Shown here: piece by piece, positions 44,201 to 52,465 of the stretch | Numbering within the stretch: the first letter of the stretch is position 1 | Layout: the number at the start of each line of letters is the position of its first letter | From: an uncultured Bacteroidales bacterium | Lineage (GTDB): Bacteria; Bacteroidota; Bacteroidia; Bacteroidales; UBA932 | Assembly: GCA_944323245.1 (NCBI GenBank) | Contig: CALURT010000014.1 | Span: 1-64,000 of the forward strand | Reading direction: 5' to 3' | Length of the DNA: 64,000 nucleotides | Notes under the pieces: model-generated | The model's input: the letters and a program-made list of their open reading frames with translations, nothing else | The model's database searches: none | Told to the model about the DNA's origin: nothing | Position numbers and translations under genes: made by a program

Positions 44201-44978
44201 TTCCGCTTCTCTCTTCGAGGAAATGGATGAAATCAAGCCTGCAAGGCCGGAAATGCCGGAAGAAAAGCCGGTCACCGACGAAGACGACCGCATGGAATTC
44301 CTGAAAAGGGAAAAGGAACTCGTCGGAATGTACCTTTCGTCGCATCCGTTGGACAAATACGCCTTCGAAATGGAAAATTTCACGGATTGCGGCCTGTCCG
44401 ACATTCCCGACATAATAGCCAAATGCGACAAGGAAAAGAAAACGACTAAACTGAATGTGGCCGGATATATCACGAATACGCAGTTCCTCACGAGCAAGAC
44501 CGGCTCTCCGTGGTCCAAGACTGTAATTGAGGATTTCAGCGGCAGCTATGAATTCGCCCTGTTCGGGAAAGACCATGAAAACTTCCTCAAATACCTTCAG
44601 GTCTATTCCCCGGTCTACATCGAAGGTGCCGTGGAAGAAAAGTATTTCGTCCGTCCGGAAGACCGCAAGGCAAAGGGAGATCCTCCATATACATTCAAAA
44701 TCAAGAGAATCACCCTCCTCGGGAATACGCTGGAAGAGCATGTCAAGGGATTCGGCATAAACATCACCACCTCCATGCTAAGCAACGATTTCCGGAAAAA
44801 ACTCATTTCCGTGATTCAGAAAAACAAGGGCAACATCCCTCTTACCATGACCCTGTACGACCCTCAGACGAAGTACAATATCGAATTCCTTTCCAAAAAG
44901 TTCAAGGTATCGGTCACCATGCCTTTCATCAATGAATTGAAAGACCTTGCGATACCCTACTCGGTCATCAAGAAATAA
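41289..44978 (+). CDS. dnaE: DNA polymerase III alpha subunit
   Basis: 1229 residues, normal for DnaE. N-terminal PHP domain with HLHVHTQYSILDG and ITDHGNMYG; polymerase core with GPGRGSAAGS and the catalytic aspartates in MPDIDIDFDDDGR (about residues 435-447); helix-hairpin-helix region and a C-terminal OB-fold (LNVAGYITNTQFLTSKTG). DnaE is the replicative polymerase of the chromosome. The start at MSFVHLHVH is chosen because the PHP motif begins at once and the promoter box lies upstream. Monocistronic. Confidence 0.98.
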   Translation: MSFVHLHVHTQYSILDGLSSIENLFKRASELGMPGIAITDHGNMYGVKEFFKYAGKFPDVKPIIGCEIYVSKADHTIKDKEHRGYYHLILLAKNYNGYKNLMKIVSTGHIEGMYYGKPRVSHWVVEKYAKDLVCCSACIAGEIPRNILDGNMEGAEKAIEWHKKVFGDDYYLEVQLHRTEVPGQSLEVYEKQLVVNEGIFSLAEKTGTKVIATNDVHFVNKEDGPAHDRLICLTTNVYLDNPDRLRYTQQEYLKSEEEMALLFPDHPEVLSNTMEIFDKIEKYTIDRGHVLPVFKIDEKFLAEKEKYLEKYKDIIDAGRCNKDGSDRGEEFTYSVAYLCELCYKGAERRYGALDEEHAERIDFELKTICRMGFPDYFLIVQDFIAAARGMGISVGPGRGSAAGSVVAYCLGITNIDPIKYQLLFERFLNPDRISMPDIDIDFDDDGRYRVFQYVEDTYGKDHVSHVITFGTMAAKSAIKDVARVSNMSIDESNKLTKMIPDKPFEADVIEDGKKVKKEFKPKLGNCVKYLPELKNEYENGSELTKDVLRYAVKLEGSIRQTGVHACAMIIGRGDLTDYIPITIAADKATGKDVWVSQYEGSFIEEVGMLKMDFLGLKTLSIIKECLGTIKKTHGIDIDIEKIPIDDEETYKLYSRGDTTSVFQFESQGMKEWLQKLQPTRFEDLIAMNALYRPGPMDYIPSFVARKQGTEKIEYDLPEMEEFLQDTYGVTVYQEQVMLLSQKLAGFTKGQADKLRKAMGKKMIDVMNSLKDLYLEGGVKNGHPKEILEKIWADWEKFAQYAFNKSHATCYAWVSYQTGYLKAHYPAEFQAANLSKNLSNLEEIKKIMDDCKKSRIKVLNPDINESDARFMVNRDGNIRFGLGGIKGFGDNIVKAILDEREANGQFSDIWDFAERMDGIINRKAFEALLYSGAFDSFGFSRRQYSGVCKSGDMFIDAILKYADLFHKDKLNSSASLFEEMDEIKPARPEMPEEKPVTDEDDRMEFLKREKELVGMYLSSHPLDKYAFEMENFTDCGLSDIPDIIAKCDKEKKTTKLNVAGYITNTQFLTSKTGSPWSKTVIEDFSGSYEFALFGKDHENFLKYLQVYSPVYIEGAVEEKYFVRPEDRKAKGDPPYTFKIKRITLLGNTLEEHVKGFGINITTSMLSNDFRKKLISVIQKNKGNIPLTMTLYDPQTKYNIEFLSKKFKVSVTMPFINELKDLAIPYSVIKK

Positions 44979-44988
44979 ATTAACATGA

Positions 44989-45216
44989 GTTCGATGAAAT
45001 TCAATTTATTGAGAATCATCGAACAACCTCTGAGGAGCAGAATGTGTTCTGCGACGAGCCCCCAGCGAGGGGGGCGAATGGGGGTGGCGCCCCTTAGTAA
45101 GGGGCTGTCGTTTGGCGACTGGGGATTAAGAAGAAGGGGATTTCGGAGAAATCCTTAACGACAGTTCGACGAATTCCATAATCCTGAGCAATATAAATTC
45201 GTCGAACTATCGTTAA
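44989..45216. repeat. MITE-like segment with palindromic ends
   Basis: Left end: GTTCGATGA (44989-44997) and TCATCGAAC (45016-45024). Right end: two 21-base arms (45155-45175 and 45196-45216) that pair at 20 of 21 positions around a 20-base loop and contain GTTCGACGAATT. Both ends carry related GTTCGAnGAA words. Between them lies a GC-rich stretch with CCCCAGCGAGGGG-like repeats and no gene. It fills the gap between convergent dnaE and the EEP gene. Confidence 0.55.
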
Positions 45217-45225
45217 ATTAGGACA

Positions 45226-46062
45226 TCAGAAAACGAGTTCAGCGGAAATCGGGAAATGGTCCGAGATGAACTTACGCTCCGCATACGGTTTGGTCACGGT
45301 GGAGAACTTCCTGCATGCGCTGAACCCGCTGTAATAGATGTAGTCTATCACGGATGACGACTTGCCCCAGCCATTGTACGAATGGTGGGTATCCGTCGTT
45401 TCCGCCGAAGTCCTCGCATTCTTCATTATCGATTCCAATCCGGAAAACGACCTGTGTCCGGCTTTCATATTGAAGTCGCCTGTAAGCACCACAGGATACC
45501 GGTCCTTGTTCATGCTGTTTATCCTTCCTACTACAAGGGCCAATCCCTTTTCCCGGGCTTCCTCGCCGACGTGGTCAAGGTGAGTGTTGACGAAATAGAA
45601 TTTCCGCCCCGTCTTCTTGCATTTCATCAGAGCCCAGGTCGCAGTCCTTTTGCAGGCGGCGTCCCAGCCTTTGGAAGGCGAGTCCGGCGTATCCGAAAGC
45701 CAGAAAGTCCCCCATTTCTGCAATGCTATCTTCTTCTTGTTGTAGACTATGGCCGTCTGTTCCCCTTCCTTCTTCCCGTCGTCACGACCTACCCCGACCG
45801 CTTCGTACTGCTCATGGTTCTCGGTAATCATAAGTATCTGGAAATCCATGGCTTCCTGAAGGCCGACCACATCCGGCTGCACGTCCTCAAGCATCATAAG
45901 CGTCGCAGGATAACGGTACATCCAGGAATTGGTGCCGTCATTGGCAGTTCCCAACCTTATATTATAGGACATTACGGAAAGTGTCACCTCAGGAGCCGGC
46001 TTTGCGGCAGAACAAACTAAAGAGGAAACAAAAACAGCTGTAAACAGGAATTTCAAACGCAT
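45226..46062 (-). CDS. secreted endonuclease/exonuclease/phosphatase-family protein
   Basis: About 278 residues from the ATG at 46062, which begins a good signal peptide (MRLKFLFTAVFVSSLVCSAA). EEP motifs are complete: SYNIRLGTANDG with the metal-binding Asn, VGLQEAM with the catalytic Glu, NTHLDHVG, TGDFNMKAG, IDYIYYSG and the final SDHFPI with catalytic His. The family hydrolyses phosphodiesters or phosphomonoesters; this secreted type may act on nucleic acids, phosphoinositides or sphingomyelin-like lipids. It is a single gene divergent from the CDF operon. Its C-terminus resembles the remnant at 37756-37912. Confidence 0.88.
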   Translation of the reverse strand: MRLKFLFTAVFVSSLVCSAAKPAPEVTLSVMSYNIRLGTANDGTNSWMYRYPATLMMLEDVQPDVVGLQEAMDFQILMITENHEQYEAVGVGRDDGKKEGEQTAIVYNKKKIALQKWGTFWLSDTPDSPSKGWDAACKRTATWALMKCKKTGRKFYFVNTHLDHVGEEAREKGLALVVGRINSMNKDRYPVVLTGDFNMKAGHRSFSGLESIMKNARTSAETTDTHHSYNGWGKSSSVIDYIYYSGFSACRKFSTVTKPYAERKFISDHFPISAELVF

Positions 46063-46086
46063 GGCTTTTTCTTTTTCAATATCTTT

Positions 46087-46094
46087 CAAAGTTA
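46087..46094 (-). promoter_or_regulatory. -7 box for the EEP gene
   Basis: TAACTTTG on the minus strand, 24 bases upstream of the ATG at 46062; supports this start over a longer frame. Confidence 0.5.
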
Positions 46095-46136
46095 CACAAT
46101 ATTTTCTTAACTTGCGAATCTGATTTAACGGGACGG

Positions 46137-47063
46137 ATGACAACAGATACGGCAGATACTCACAAACAGGTGCTGAGGGCTTCCTACGCCAGCATCATCG
46201 GGAACGGCCTGCTTTCCGCCGCCAAATTGGTCGTGGGATTCATAAGCGGCAGTTTTGCGGTGATAAGCGACGGCATCGATTCCGCATCCGACGTCGCCGT
46301 ATCCGCCGTGATAGCCGTCACCGCCAAAATCATGGAACGCAAGCCGAATACCAAATACGTCTACGGCTATGCGAAAGCGGAATCCATAGCCACGAAAATC
46401 CTTTCCATGGCGATATTCTTCGCCGGTGCCCAGATGCTTTTCTCCGCCGTGGAACACCTTTTTTCGAAAGAACCGCGTGAAATGCCGGGAATGATTGCCG
46501 TCTACGTCACCGTCGCATCCATCGTCTGCAAACTCCTCCTTTCCCTGTACCAGACAGCCGTAGGAAAGAAAAACGGTTCTTCCATGCTGATTGCCAACGG
46601 GATAAACATGCGAAACGACGTGATAATCTCACTGAGCGTCCTTGTCGGGCTGTTCTTCTCGTTCATATTGGAAATGCCTGTATTCGACTCGATTACGGCA
46701 TTGTTGGTAAGTATTTTCATCATCCGTTCCGCCATCATGATTTTCATGGATTCGAACGTGGAGCTCATGGACGGAGTCAAGGATACATCGGTCTATCAGA
46801 AGATATTCAACGCCATAGGCGAGGTGGAAGGGGTAGGAAACCCTCACAGGGTACGGTCCCGCAGCATAGGAGGCAAATACATGATCACCTTGGATGTGGA
46901 AGCCGACGGCAACATGACGCTTGCCGAGGCTCACGCCCTGTCAAACAAGATAGAAGAAAACATACGGAACAATATTCCTGAGGTATACGATATTGTGGTA
47001 CATATCGAACCTTTCGGGACGCACCCGGAAGACGTTTTCGGAGTGGAAAAACAAAAACAGTGA
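46137..47063 (+). CDS. cation diffusion facilitator transporter
   Basis: 308 residues, six membrane helices plus a C-terminal cytoplasmic domain (about 210-300). The TM2 metal motif reads DSASD (normally HxxxD or DxxxD) and the TM5 motif NMRND, with Asn where zinc transporters have His; the final Asp is kept. The tail contains GGKYMITLDVEADGNMTLAEAHALSNKIEE, as in CDF proteins. It exports divalent metals from the cytoplasm by proton antiport. The altered ligands argue against a standard zinc exporter and may mean manganese or iron (inference). First gene of a four-gene plus-strand cluster. Confidence 0.9.
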   Translation: MTTDTADTHKQVLRASYASIIGNGLLSAAKLVVGFISGSFAVISDGIDSASDVAVSAVIAVTAKIMERKPNTKYVYGYAKAESIATKILSMAIFFAGAQMLFSAVEHLFSKEPREMPGMIAVYVTVASIVCKLLLSLYQTAVGKKNGSSMLIANGINMRNDVIISLSVLVGLFFSFILEMPVFDSITALLVSIFIIRSAIMIFMDSNVELMDGVKDTSVYQKIFNAIGEVEGVGNPHRVRSRSIGGKYMITLDVEADGNMTLAEAHALSNKIEENIRNNIPEVYDIVVHIEPFGTHPEDVFGVEKQKQ

Positions 47064-47067
47064 ATTT

Positions 47068-48069
47068 ATGGCAGAAACTACATTTTCCGAAATAGGCAAG
47101 ACCGAAGCCGTAAGAGCCCTGTTCGAAGGGAGCGGCTACGAGCAGACGGATATATGCTCGTTCCAGTCATCTCAGGGAAAAACGGTACAGTCATCCGTGA
47201 TGTCCGTTGAGGGCATAGACTTCGACCTGACCTATTTCCCGCTCAAACATTTGGGATACAAGTCCGTCATACGGGCTACCGGCGGTATCTATGCGGAAAT
47301 GGGCTCTCCGAAATCGCTTGCCGTAAGGCTCGCCGTTTCTTCCAAGCTCGATTTCGTGAGGATAAAGGAACTCTGGTCCGGAATCACGGCCGCCGCAAAG
47401 GAGCACGGATATGTTTCAGTCTCACTCGACCTCGTGCCGTCACCGAACGGACTTTACATAAGCGTTTCGGCGGTAGGAGAGCGGAACAGCCTCACCGACA
47501 AACGCCGTCCGGCAGCCAAAAGCATGGACCTCGTATGCGTGTCCGGCAATCTCGGAGGCGCTTTCATGGGGCTGCAGGTCTTGGAAAGGGAAAAGAAGAA
47601 GTTTCTTCAGGAAAAACAGGATTCGAAACAGCCGGAACTGTCGGATTACAAACACTTCGTCGGGGAATATCTGAAACCTGAAATAAACCCCTCGTACGTA
47701 AGACTTCTGGAAGAGGATGAAATCATACCGTCATACGGGTATTTCGTGGACAGAGGGCTGTCGGATGCCCTGAAACGCTTGGAAAGGGACAGCGGACTCG
47801 GAGTAAAGGTATATGTAGAGAGGATTCCGTTCATCAGCGGAATCTTCGATCTCGGCAAGGAATTGGACATCGATCCTATATCAGCCGCATTCAACGGCGG
47901 GGACGACTGCAGGCTGCTCTTCACCATTCCGATAGGAAGTCATGACAGGTTCAGGCACGATTTCCAGACATTCGACATCATAGGCCACCTGGCCAAACCG
48001 GATGTCGGGGCCGTACTCGTCACGCCAGAAGGCGTGGAACTTCCCGTAAGGGCACAAGGATGGAAATAA
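47068..48069 (+). CDS. ThiL-like protein with degenerate active site
   Basis: 333 residues from the ATG at 47068, four bases after the CDF stop. Overall it follows thiamine-monophosphate kinase (ThiL): EGIDFDLTYFPLKHLGYKSV, SPKSLAVRLAVS, VSGNLGGAFMGLQVLE, and NGGDDCRLLFTI near the C-terminus. The N-terminal GDDAAV metal motif of ThiL is absent, SDIYAM is replaced by GGIYAE, and GGDTTS by SLDLVPS, so the Mg-ATP ligands are largely lost. It may be a pseudoenzyme, a binding protein, or a ThiL family enzyme with a different reaction. No other thiamine genes are nearby. Confidence 0.75.
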   Translation: MAETTFSEIGKTEAVRALFEGSGYEQTDICSFQSSQGKTVQSSVMSVEGIDFDLTYFPLKHLGYKSVIRATGGIYAEMGSPKSLAVRLAVSSKLDFVRIKELWSGITAAAKEHGYVSVSLDLVPSPNGLYISVSAVGERNSLTDKRRPAAKSMDLVCVSGNLGGAFMGLQVLEREKKKFLQEKQDSKQPELSDYKHFVGEYLKPEINPSYVRLLEEDEIIPSYGYFVDRGLSDALKRLERDSGLGVKVYVERIPFISGIFDLGKELDIDPISAAFNGGDDCRLLFTIPIGSHDRFRHDFQTFDIIGHLAKPDVGAVLVTPEGVELPVRAQGWK

Positions 48070-48080
48070 AATCTCACAAT

Positions 48081-49547
48081 ATGTTCGACAAGGAAATTTA
48101 TATCGGAAGACGCCGTACACTGCTGAATCTCATGAAAGATTCAGGCAACGAAGGCAATCGCGGAATCGCAATATTCCTCGGCAATGCCGAAGCGCCCCAG
48201 AATTACAGGGGCAATGATTACAAATTCCGTCAGGAAAGTTCGTTCCTGTACTTTTGGGGAATCGACGAACCCGGATTCGCCGCAATCCTCGATTTGGACA
48301 GCGGGGACGAATGTCTTTTCGGAGACGATGTTGACATCGATGACATTATCTGGATGGGACCACAGCCGTCAGTCTCGTCGAAAGCGGAAAAAACCGGAGC
48401 AGGAACTTCCGCCCCGTTCAAGGAATTCGCTTCCAATATCCTGAAAGCAAAGGCTTCCGGAAGGAAAATCCATTTCCTGCCGGTTTCAAGATATTACAAC
48501 ACCCTGTTCTATACGGAACTGTTCGGCTGCCCGTCGGAAAATCTCAGGAAAACAGCCGTCATTTCGGAAAATACGGAAATCTCGGCTTCCCTCCAGCTTA
48601 CAAAGGCCGTCATCTCTATGCGTCTCATCAAGGAAGAATGCGAAATCGAGGAAATCGACAAGGCCTGCGAAATCGGATATCTGATGCATACGGCCGCACG
48701 TCAGGCCTGCAAGCCAGGCGTCCGCGAACAGGACATAGTGGGACGGATGGAAGGCGTCACCCTTTCCAAGGGATGGGGAGTCTCTTTCACCTCAATACTT
48801 TCACAGAACGGAGAGACGCTGCACAATCATTCCCATCATCAGACAATTACTCCCGGCCGGCTTCTCGTCATTGACGCCGGAGCGGAGAGCAATACGCATT
48901 ATGCCTCCGACTTCACACGCACCCTTCCGTGCGGAGGGAAATTCACTTCCCTGCAACGTGATGTCTATGATATTGTCGCCGAATGCAACGAACTCGCATA
49001 CACTCTCGCAGCACCTGGCATTGAATACCGTGAAGTACACCTTGCAGTGGCGGCAAAAATGCTTGACGGGCTGAAAGCACTCGGACTTGTAGAGGGACAT
49101 ATCGACGACATGGTCAGGGAAGGCATCGCCGGACTCTTCATGCCGCACGGCCTCGGCCACAATATGGGTATCGACGTACATGACATGGAAGACCTCGGAG
49201 AGGACCTTGTAGGCTACGATGAAGGACAGGTCAGGGCTGCACAGCTCGGTCTCGGCTCGCTCAGAATGGCGCGGAAACTCCGCCCTGGCCACGTGGTCAC
49301 GGACGAGCCCGGAATCTATTTCATTCCTGCCCTCATAAACAAATGGAAAACTGAAAAAACCGACAAGGGCATGGTGAATTACGCAGCGCTTGAAAAATAT
49401 CTCGATTTCGGCGGAATCCGGCTCGAAGACGACCTCCTGATTACGGCTGACGGCTGCAGAAGGCTCGGCCCGCACAGGCTCCCGATAACCTCGGCTGAAG
49501 TCGAAGCCGCGATGGACTCGGAAGCCGCAATGGCATCAGAGGAATAA
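48081..49547 (+). CDS. pepP: Xaa-Pro aminopeptidase (M24B)
   Basis: About 488 residues; an ATG at 48060 overlapping the previous gene is also possible. An N-terminal creatinase-like domain (to about 180) is followed by the pita-bread fold. The five metal ligands are visible: Asp in VIDAGAES, Asp in SDFTRT, His in MPHGLGHNMG, Glu in VTDEPGIYF and Glu in RLEDDLLIT. It removes N-terminal residues before proline, using two metal ions, in the cytoplasm. The tail has extra Ala/Glu-rich residues. It is the third gene of the CDF cluster. Confidence 0.95.
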   Translation: MFDKEIYIGRRRTLLNLMKDSGNEGNRGIAIFLGNAEAPQNYRGNDYKFRQESSFLYFWGIDEPGFAAILDLDSGDECLFGDDVDIDDIIWMGPQPSVSSKAEKTGAGTSAPFKEFASNILKAKASGRKIHFLPVSRYYNTLFYTELFGCPSENLRKTAVISENTEISASLQLTKAVISMRLIKEECEIEEIDKACEIGYLMHTAARQACKPGVREQDIVGRMEGVTLSKGWGVSFTSILSQNGETLHNHSHHQTITPGRLLVIDAGAESNTHYASDFTRTLPCGGKFTSLQRDVYDIVAECNELAYTLAAPGIEYREVHLAVAAKMLDGLKALGLVEGHIDDMVREGIAGLFMPHGLGHNMGIDVHDMEDLGEDLVGYDEGQVRAAQLGLGSLRMARKLRPGHVVTDEPGIYFIPALINKWKTEKTDKGMVNYAALEKYLDFGGIRLEDDLLITADGCRRLGPHRLPITSAEVEAAMDSEAAMASEE

Positions 49548-49553
49548 ACAAAT

Positions 49554-50048
49554 ATGGAAACTGTAATAGCGATAATCGCAGTCCTTGCGGGACTCATCGG
49601 CATACTCGGCAGCATTCTTCCCGCCCTCCCCGGACCTCCGTTGAGCTGGGCGGGAATGCTCCTGCTGTATTTCTGGGGCGGAACGAACGGAGCCGGAGAA
49701 AAAATGTCCCTTACCATCCTGCTCGTGATGCTCGGGGTCACTGTCCTTGTATCCGTACTGGATTATGTCGTTCCCGCCTACCTTACCAAGGTGACAGGAG
49801 GAACCAAATACGCTGAACGCGGGGCCCTTGCAGGCCTGATAATCGGGGCTTTCATCATCCCGCCTTTCGGCATGATAATCCTTTCGTTCGTAGGAGCTTT
49901 CGTCTGCGAGATATACTACGCCAGCAAAAACACGACTGAAGCCCTCAAATCGGCTTTCGGCTCGTTCTTGGGCTTCATCGTAGGCACAGGCCTGAAACTG
50001 ATGGCCTGCGGTATAATGCTGTATTACATCATCGTATATATGGCCTGA
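49554..50048 (+). CDS. DUF456 membrane protein
   Basis: 164 residues with about five membrane helices rich in Gly and Pro. The family landmarks are GILGSILPALPGPPLSWAGM at the start and GGTKYAERGALAGLIIG in the middle, with IPPFGMIILSFVGAFVCE. DUF456 proteins resemble small transport or glycine-zipper proteins; their function is not established. The gene follows pepP by six bases and ends the plus-strand cluster. Confidence 0.88.
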   Translation: METVIAIIAVLAGLIGILGSILPALPGPPLSWAGMLLLYFWGGTNGAGEKMSLTILLVMLGVTVLVSVLDYVVPAYLTKVTGGTKYAERGALAGLIIGAFIIPPFGMIILSFVGAFVCEIYYASKNTTEALKSAFGSFLGFIVGTGLKLMACGIMLYYIIVYMA

Positions 50049-50071
50049 CCTTTCAAGCCTTCAGCAGGAAT

Positions 50072-51076
50072 CTACTCTTTCGGCAGGAATCCCCTTTCAA
50101 TGAGATAAAGGGCAATCTGGACGGCATTGGTGGCAGCTCCCTTGCGGAGGTTGTCAGCAACGCACCACAGGTTAAGGCCGTACTTCACCGAGTCGTCACG
50201 ACGGATACGTCCCACGAAGACCTCATCCTTGCCCCATGCGAAAAGCGGCATAGGATATATGTTGTGTGCAGGGTCATCCTGAAGCACGCAGCCCGGAGTC
50301 TCCGATATGATGCGGCGCACGTCTTCGAGGGTGAAATCCTTTTCAAATTCGATATTTACGGATTCTGAATGTCCGCCCTTGACAGGGACGCGGACAGTGG
50401 TAGCCGACACGGCGATATTTTCATCCAAGATCTTGTGCGTCTCGTTGACCATCTTCATCTCTTCCTTGGTATAGCCCGATTCGAGGAACGAGTCTATATG
50501 CGGCAGGATATTTTCGTCGATAGGATAAGGATATACTGCAGGATATTCTCCCCATTTCTTGCCCGAACGTTCGGCCTCCATCTGGTCAAGGGCCTTGTAC
50601 CCTGTCCCGGTCACCGACTGATAGGTGGAGACGACGATTCTTTTTATCTTATACGCCCTGTGGAGAGGAGCAAGGGGCATAAGCATCTGAATCGTCGAGC
50701 AATTCGGATTGGCGATGATATAATCGTTTTCGGTAATGACGTTTCCGTTGATTTCAGGTACGACGAGTTTCTTGTCCGGGTCCATCCTCCAGCAGGAAGA
50801 ATTGTCCACGACCCTGCACCCTGCGGCCGCAAATTTCGGAGCAAGCTCCTTGGATGCCGAAGCTCCTGCGGAAAACAGAGCAAGGTCAGGCTTGGCGGCT
50901 ATGGCGTCTTCCGCACTTACTACTGTCCATTCCTTGCCGTTGAACGTGATTCTGCGTCCTACGGATTTGGCCGAAGCGACGGGAAAAAGTTCTGTCACGG
51001 GGAAATTGCGCTCGGCGAGCACTTCCAACATTCTCGTGCCTACAAGTCCGGTGGCACCTACTACTGCTACTTTCAT
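50072..51076 (-). CDS. asd: aspartate-semialdehyde dehydrogenase
   Basis: 334 residues. N-terminal GATGLVGTRMLEVL nucleotide-binding loop, NPNCSTIQMLMPLAPL with the catalytic Cys (about residue 130) and a VRVPVKGGHSES segment with the active-site His. It makes aspartate semialdehyde for methionine, threonine and lysine in the cytoplasm. It is the third gene of the metX-metY-asd run (33 bases after metY), a logical grouping since its product leads to homoserine. Confidence 0.96.
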   Translation of the reverse strand: MKVAVVGATGLVGTRMLEVLAERNFPVTELFPVASAKSVGRRITFNGKEWTVVSAEDAIAAKPDLALFSAGASASKELAPKFAAAGCRVVDNSSCWRMDPDKKLVVPEINGNVITENDYIIANPNCSTIQMLMPLAPLHRAYKIKRIVVSTYQSVTGTGYKALDQMEAERSGKKWGEYPAVYPYPIDENILPHIDSFLESGYTKEEMKMVNETHKILDENIAVSATTVRVPVKGGHSESVNIEFEKDFTLEDVRRIISETPGCVLQDDPAHNIYPMPLFAWGKDEVFVGRIRRDDSVKYGLNLWCVADNLRKGAATNAVQIALYLIERGFLPKE

Positions 51077-51108
51077 TGTTCTATCTGTTTAAAGTTCTGA
51101 AATTCGTA

Positions 51109-52386
51109 CTACGCCAATGCTTCTCCGAGGTCGACGATAAGGTCGTCGATGCTTTCCGTGCCGACGGAAAGACGCAGGAGATTAGGATATACTCCAGCCG
51201 CAACCTGTTCTTCCGCACTCAGCTGGGAATGCGTCGTCGACGCAGGATGCACTATCAGGGATTTGGAATCCCCCACGCTGCCCACGTGCAGAATCAGGCC
51301 GAGCCTGCTTACAAGGGCCGCTGCCGCATCGAAACCGCCCTTTACCCTGAATGTAAGGACAGCTCCGAAACCGTGCTGCAGGTATTTCTTCGCAAGGGTA
51401 TGGTAAGGATTGTCCGGCAATCCCGTATAGTTCACACTTTCGACAGCCGGATGCTTCTGAAGGAACTCAGCCACGGCAAGGGCGTTGCTGCAGCATCTTT
51501 CCACCCTGAGCGACAATGTTTCGAGGCCCTGAAGCATGAGGAAGGAATTGAACGGCGATGCCGCCGCCCCTATGTTTCTGAGTCCGTCGACCCTTACCCT
51601 TCCGGCAAAGGCTGCGTTTCCGAAAACTTCCTTATAGACAAGGCCGTGGTAGCTTTCCGACGGAGCGGCAAGGAGCGGATATTTTTCCGGAGTCCAGTCA
51701 AATCTGCCGCCGTCCACCACCACGCCGCCAAGAGCCGTACCGTGACCGCAAATCCATTTCGTGGCCGAATGTATCGAGACATCGGCTCCCCAGTCCAACG
51801 GACGGAACAGGTAGCCGCCGCACCCGAAAGTATTGTCCACCATCACGCAGATTCCCTTTTTATGGGCCATGTCTATAATCGGCTCGAAATCAGGCACATT
51901 AAAGGCCGGATTTCCGAGAATTTCGAGATAGACGGCCTTGGTGCGGGAATCGATGAGCCTTTCGATGTCCCCTACACTGTCGCTGTCGGCGAATCTCACT
52001 TCGATACCCATGTCACGCAAGGTGATTTCGAACATGGTGAACGTCCCTCCGTACAGAAACGGCGAAGTGACTATATTGTCCCCCGGACCGCAGATATTGG
52101 TCACCGACAGAAAGACAGCCGACTGTCCTGATGCCGTAGACACCGCTGCGACACCGTTTTCAAGGGCGGCCATACGTTTCTCGAACACCTCGTTGGTGGT
52201 ATTCGTAATGCGCGTATAGATATTTCCCTGCCTTTTCAGGGCAAAGAGGTCTGCGCCGTACTGCATGTCGTCGAAAACGTATGCCGTAGACTGGTAAACC
52301 GGCACCGCAGTCCCCTTGGAAACCGGATCTATTTCCTGTCCGGCCCTGAGCTGCATAGTCTCGAATCCGTATTTCCTTTTTTCCAT
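51109..52386 (-). CDS. metY: O-acetylhomoserine sulfhydrylase
   Basis: 425 residues of the Cys/Met-metabolism PLP family. ETMQLRAGQEIDPVSKGTA at the start, YQSTAYVFDD, RITNTTNEVFEKRMAALE, VDNTFGCGGYLFRP and the PLP lysine in SIHSATKWICGHGTALGG. Its length and sequence fit O-acetylhomoserine (thiol)-lyase, which makes homocysteine from O-acetylhomoserine and sulfide. The position directly after metX supports this over cystathionine gamma-synthase. Confidence 0.93.
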   Translation of the reverse strand: MEKRKYGFETMQLRAGQEIDPVSKGTAVPVYQSTAYVFDDMQYGADLFALKRQGNIYTRITNTTNEVFEKRMAALENGVAAVSTASGQSAVFLSVTNICGPGDNIVTSPFLYGGTFTMFEITLRDMGIEVRFADSDSVGDIERLIDSRTKAVYLEILGNPAFNVPDFEPIIDMAHKKGICVMVDNTFGCGGYLFRPLDWGADVSIHSATKWICGHGTALGGVVVDGGRFDWTPEKYPLLAAPSESYHGLVYKEVFGNAAFAGRVRVDGLRNIGAAASPFNSFLMLQGLETLSLRVERCCSNALAVAEFLQKHPAVESVNYTGLPDNPYHTLAKKYLQHGFGAVLTFRVKGGFDAAAALVSRLGLILHVGSVGDSKSLIVHPASTTHSQLSAEEQVAAGVYPNLLRLSVGTESIDDLIVDLGEALA

Positions 52387-52465
52387 GTCCTATTATTTTA
52401 TACTTCGTCTACAATCTCGCTGCGCCTTGGCATAACCGGATGAATCCGCTTCTGTACTCGGCATT

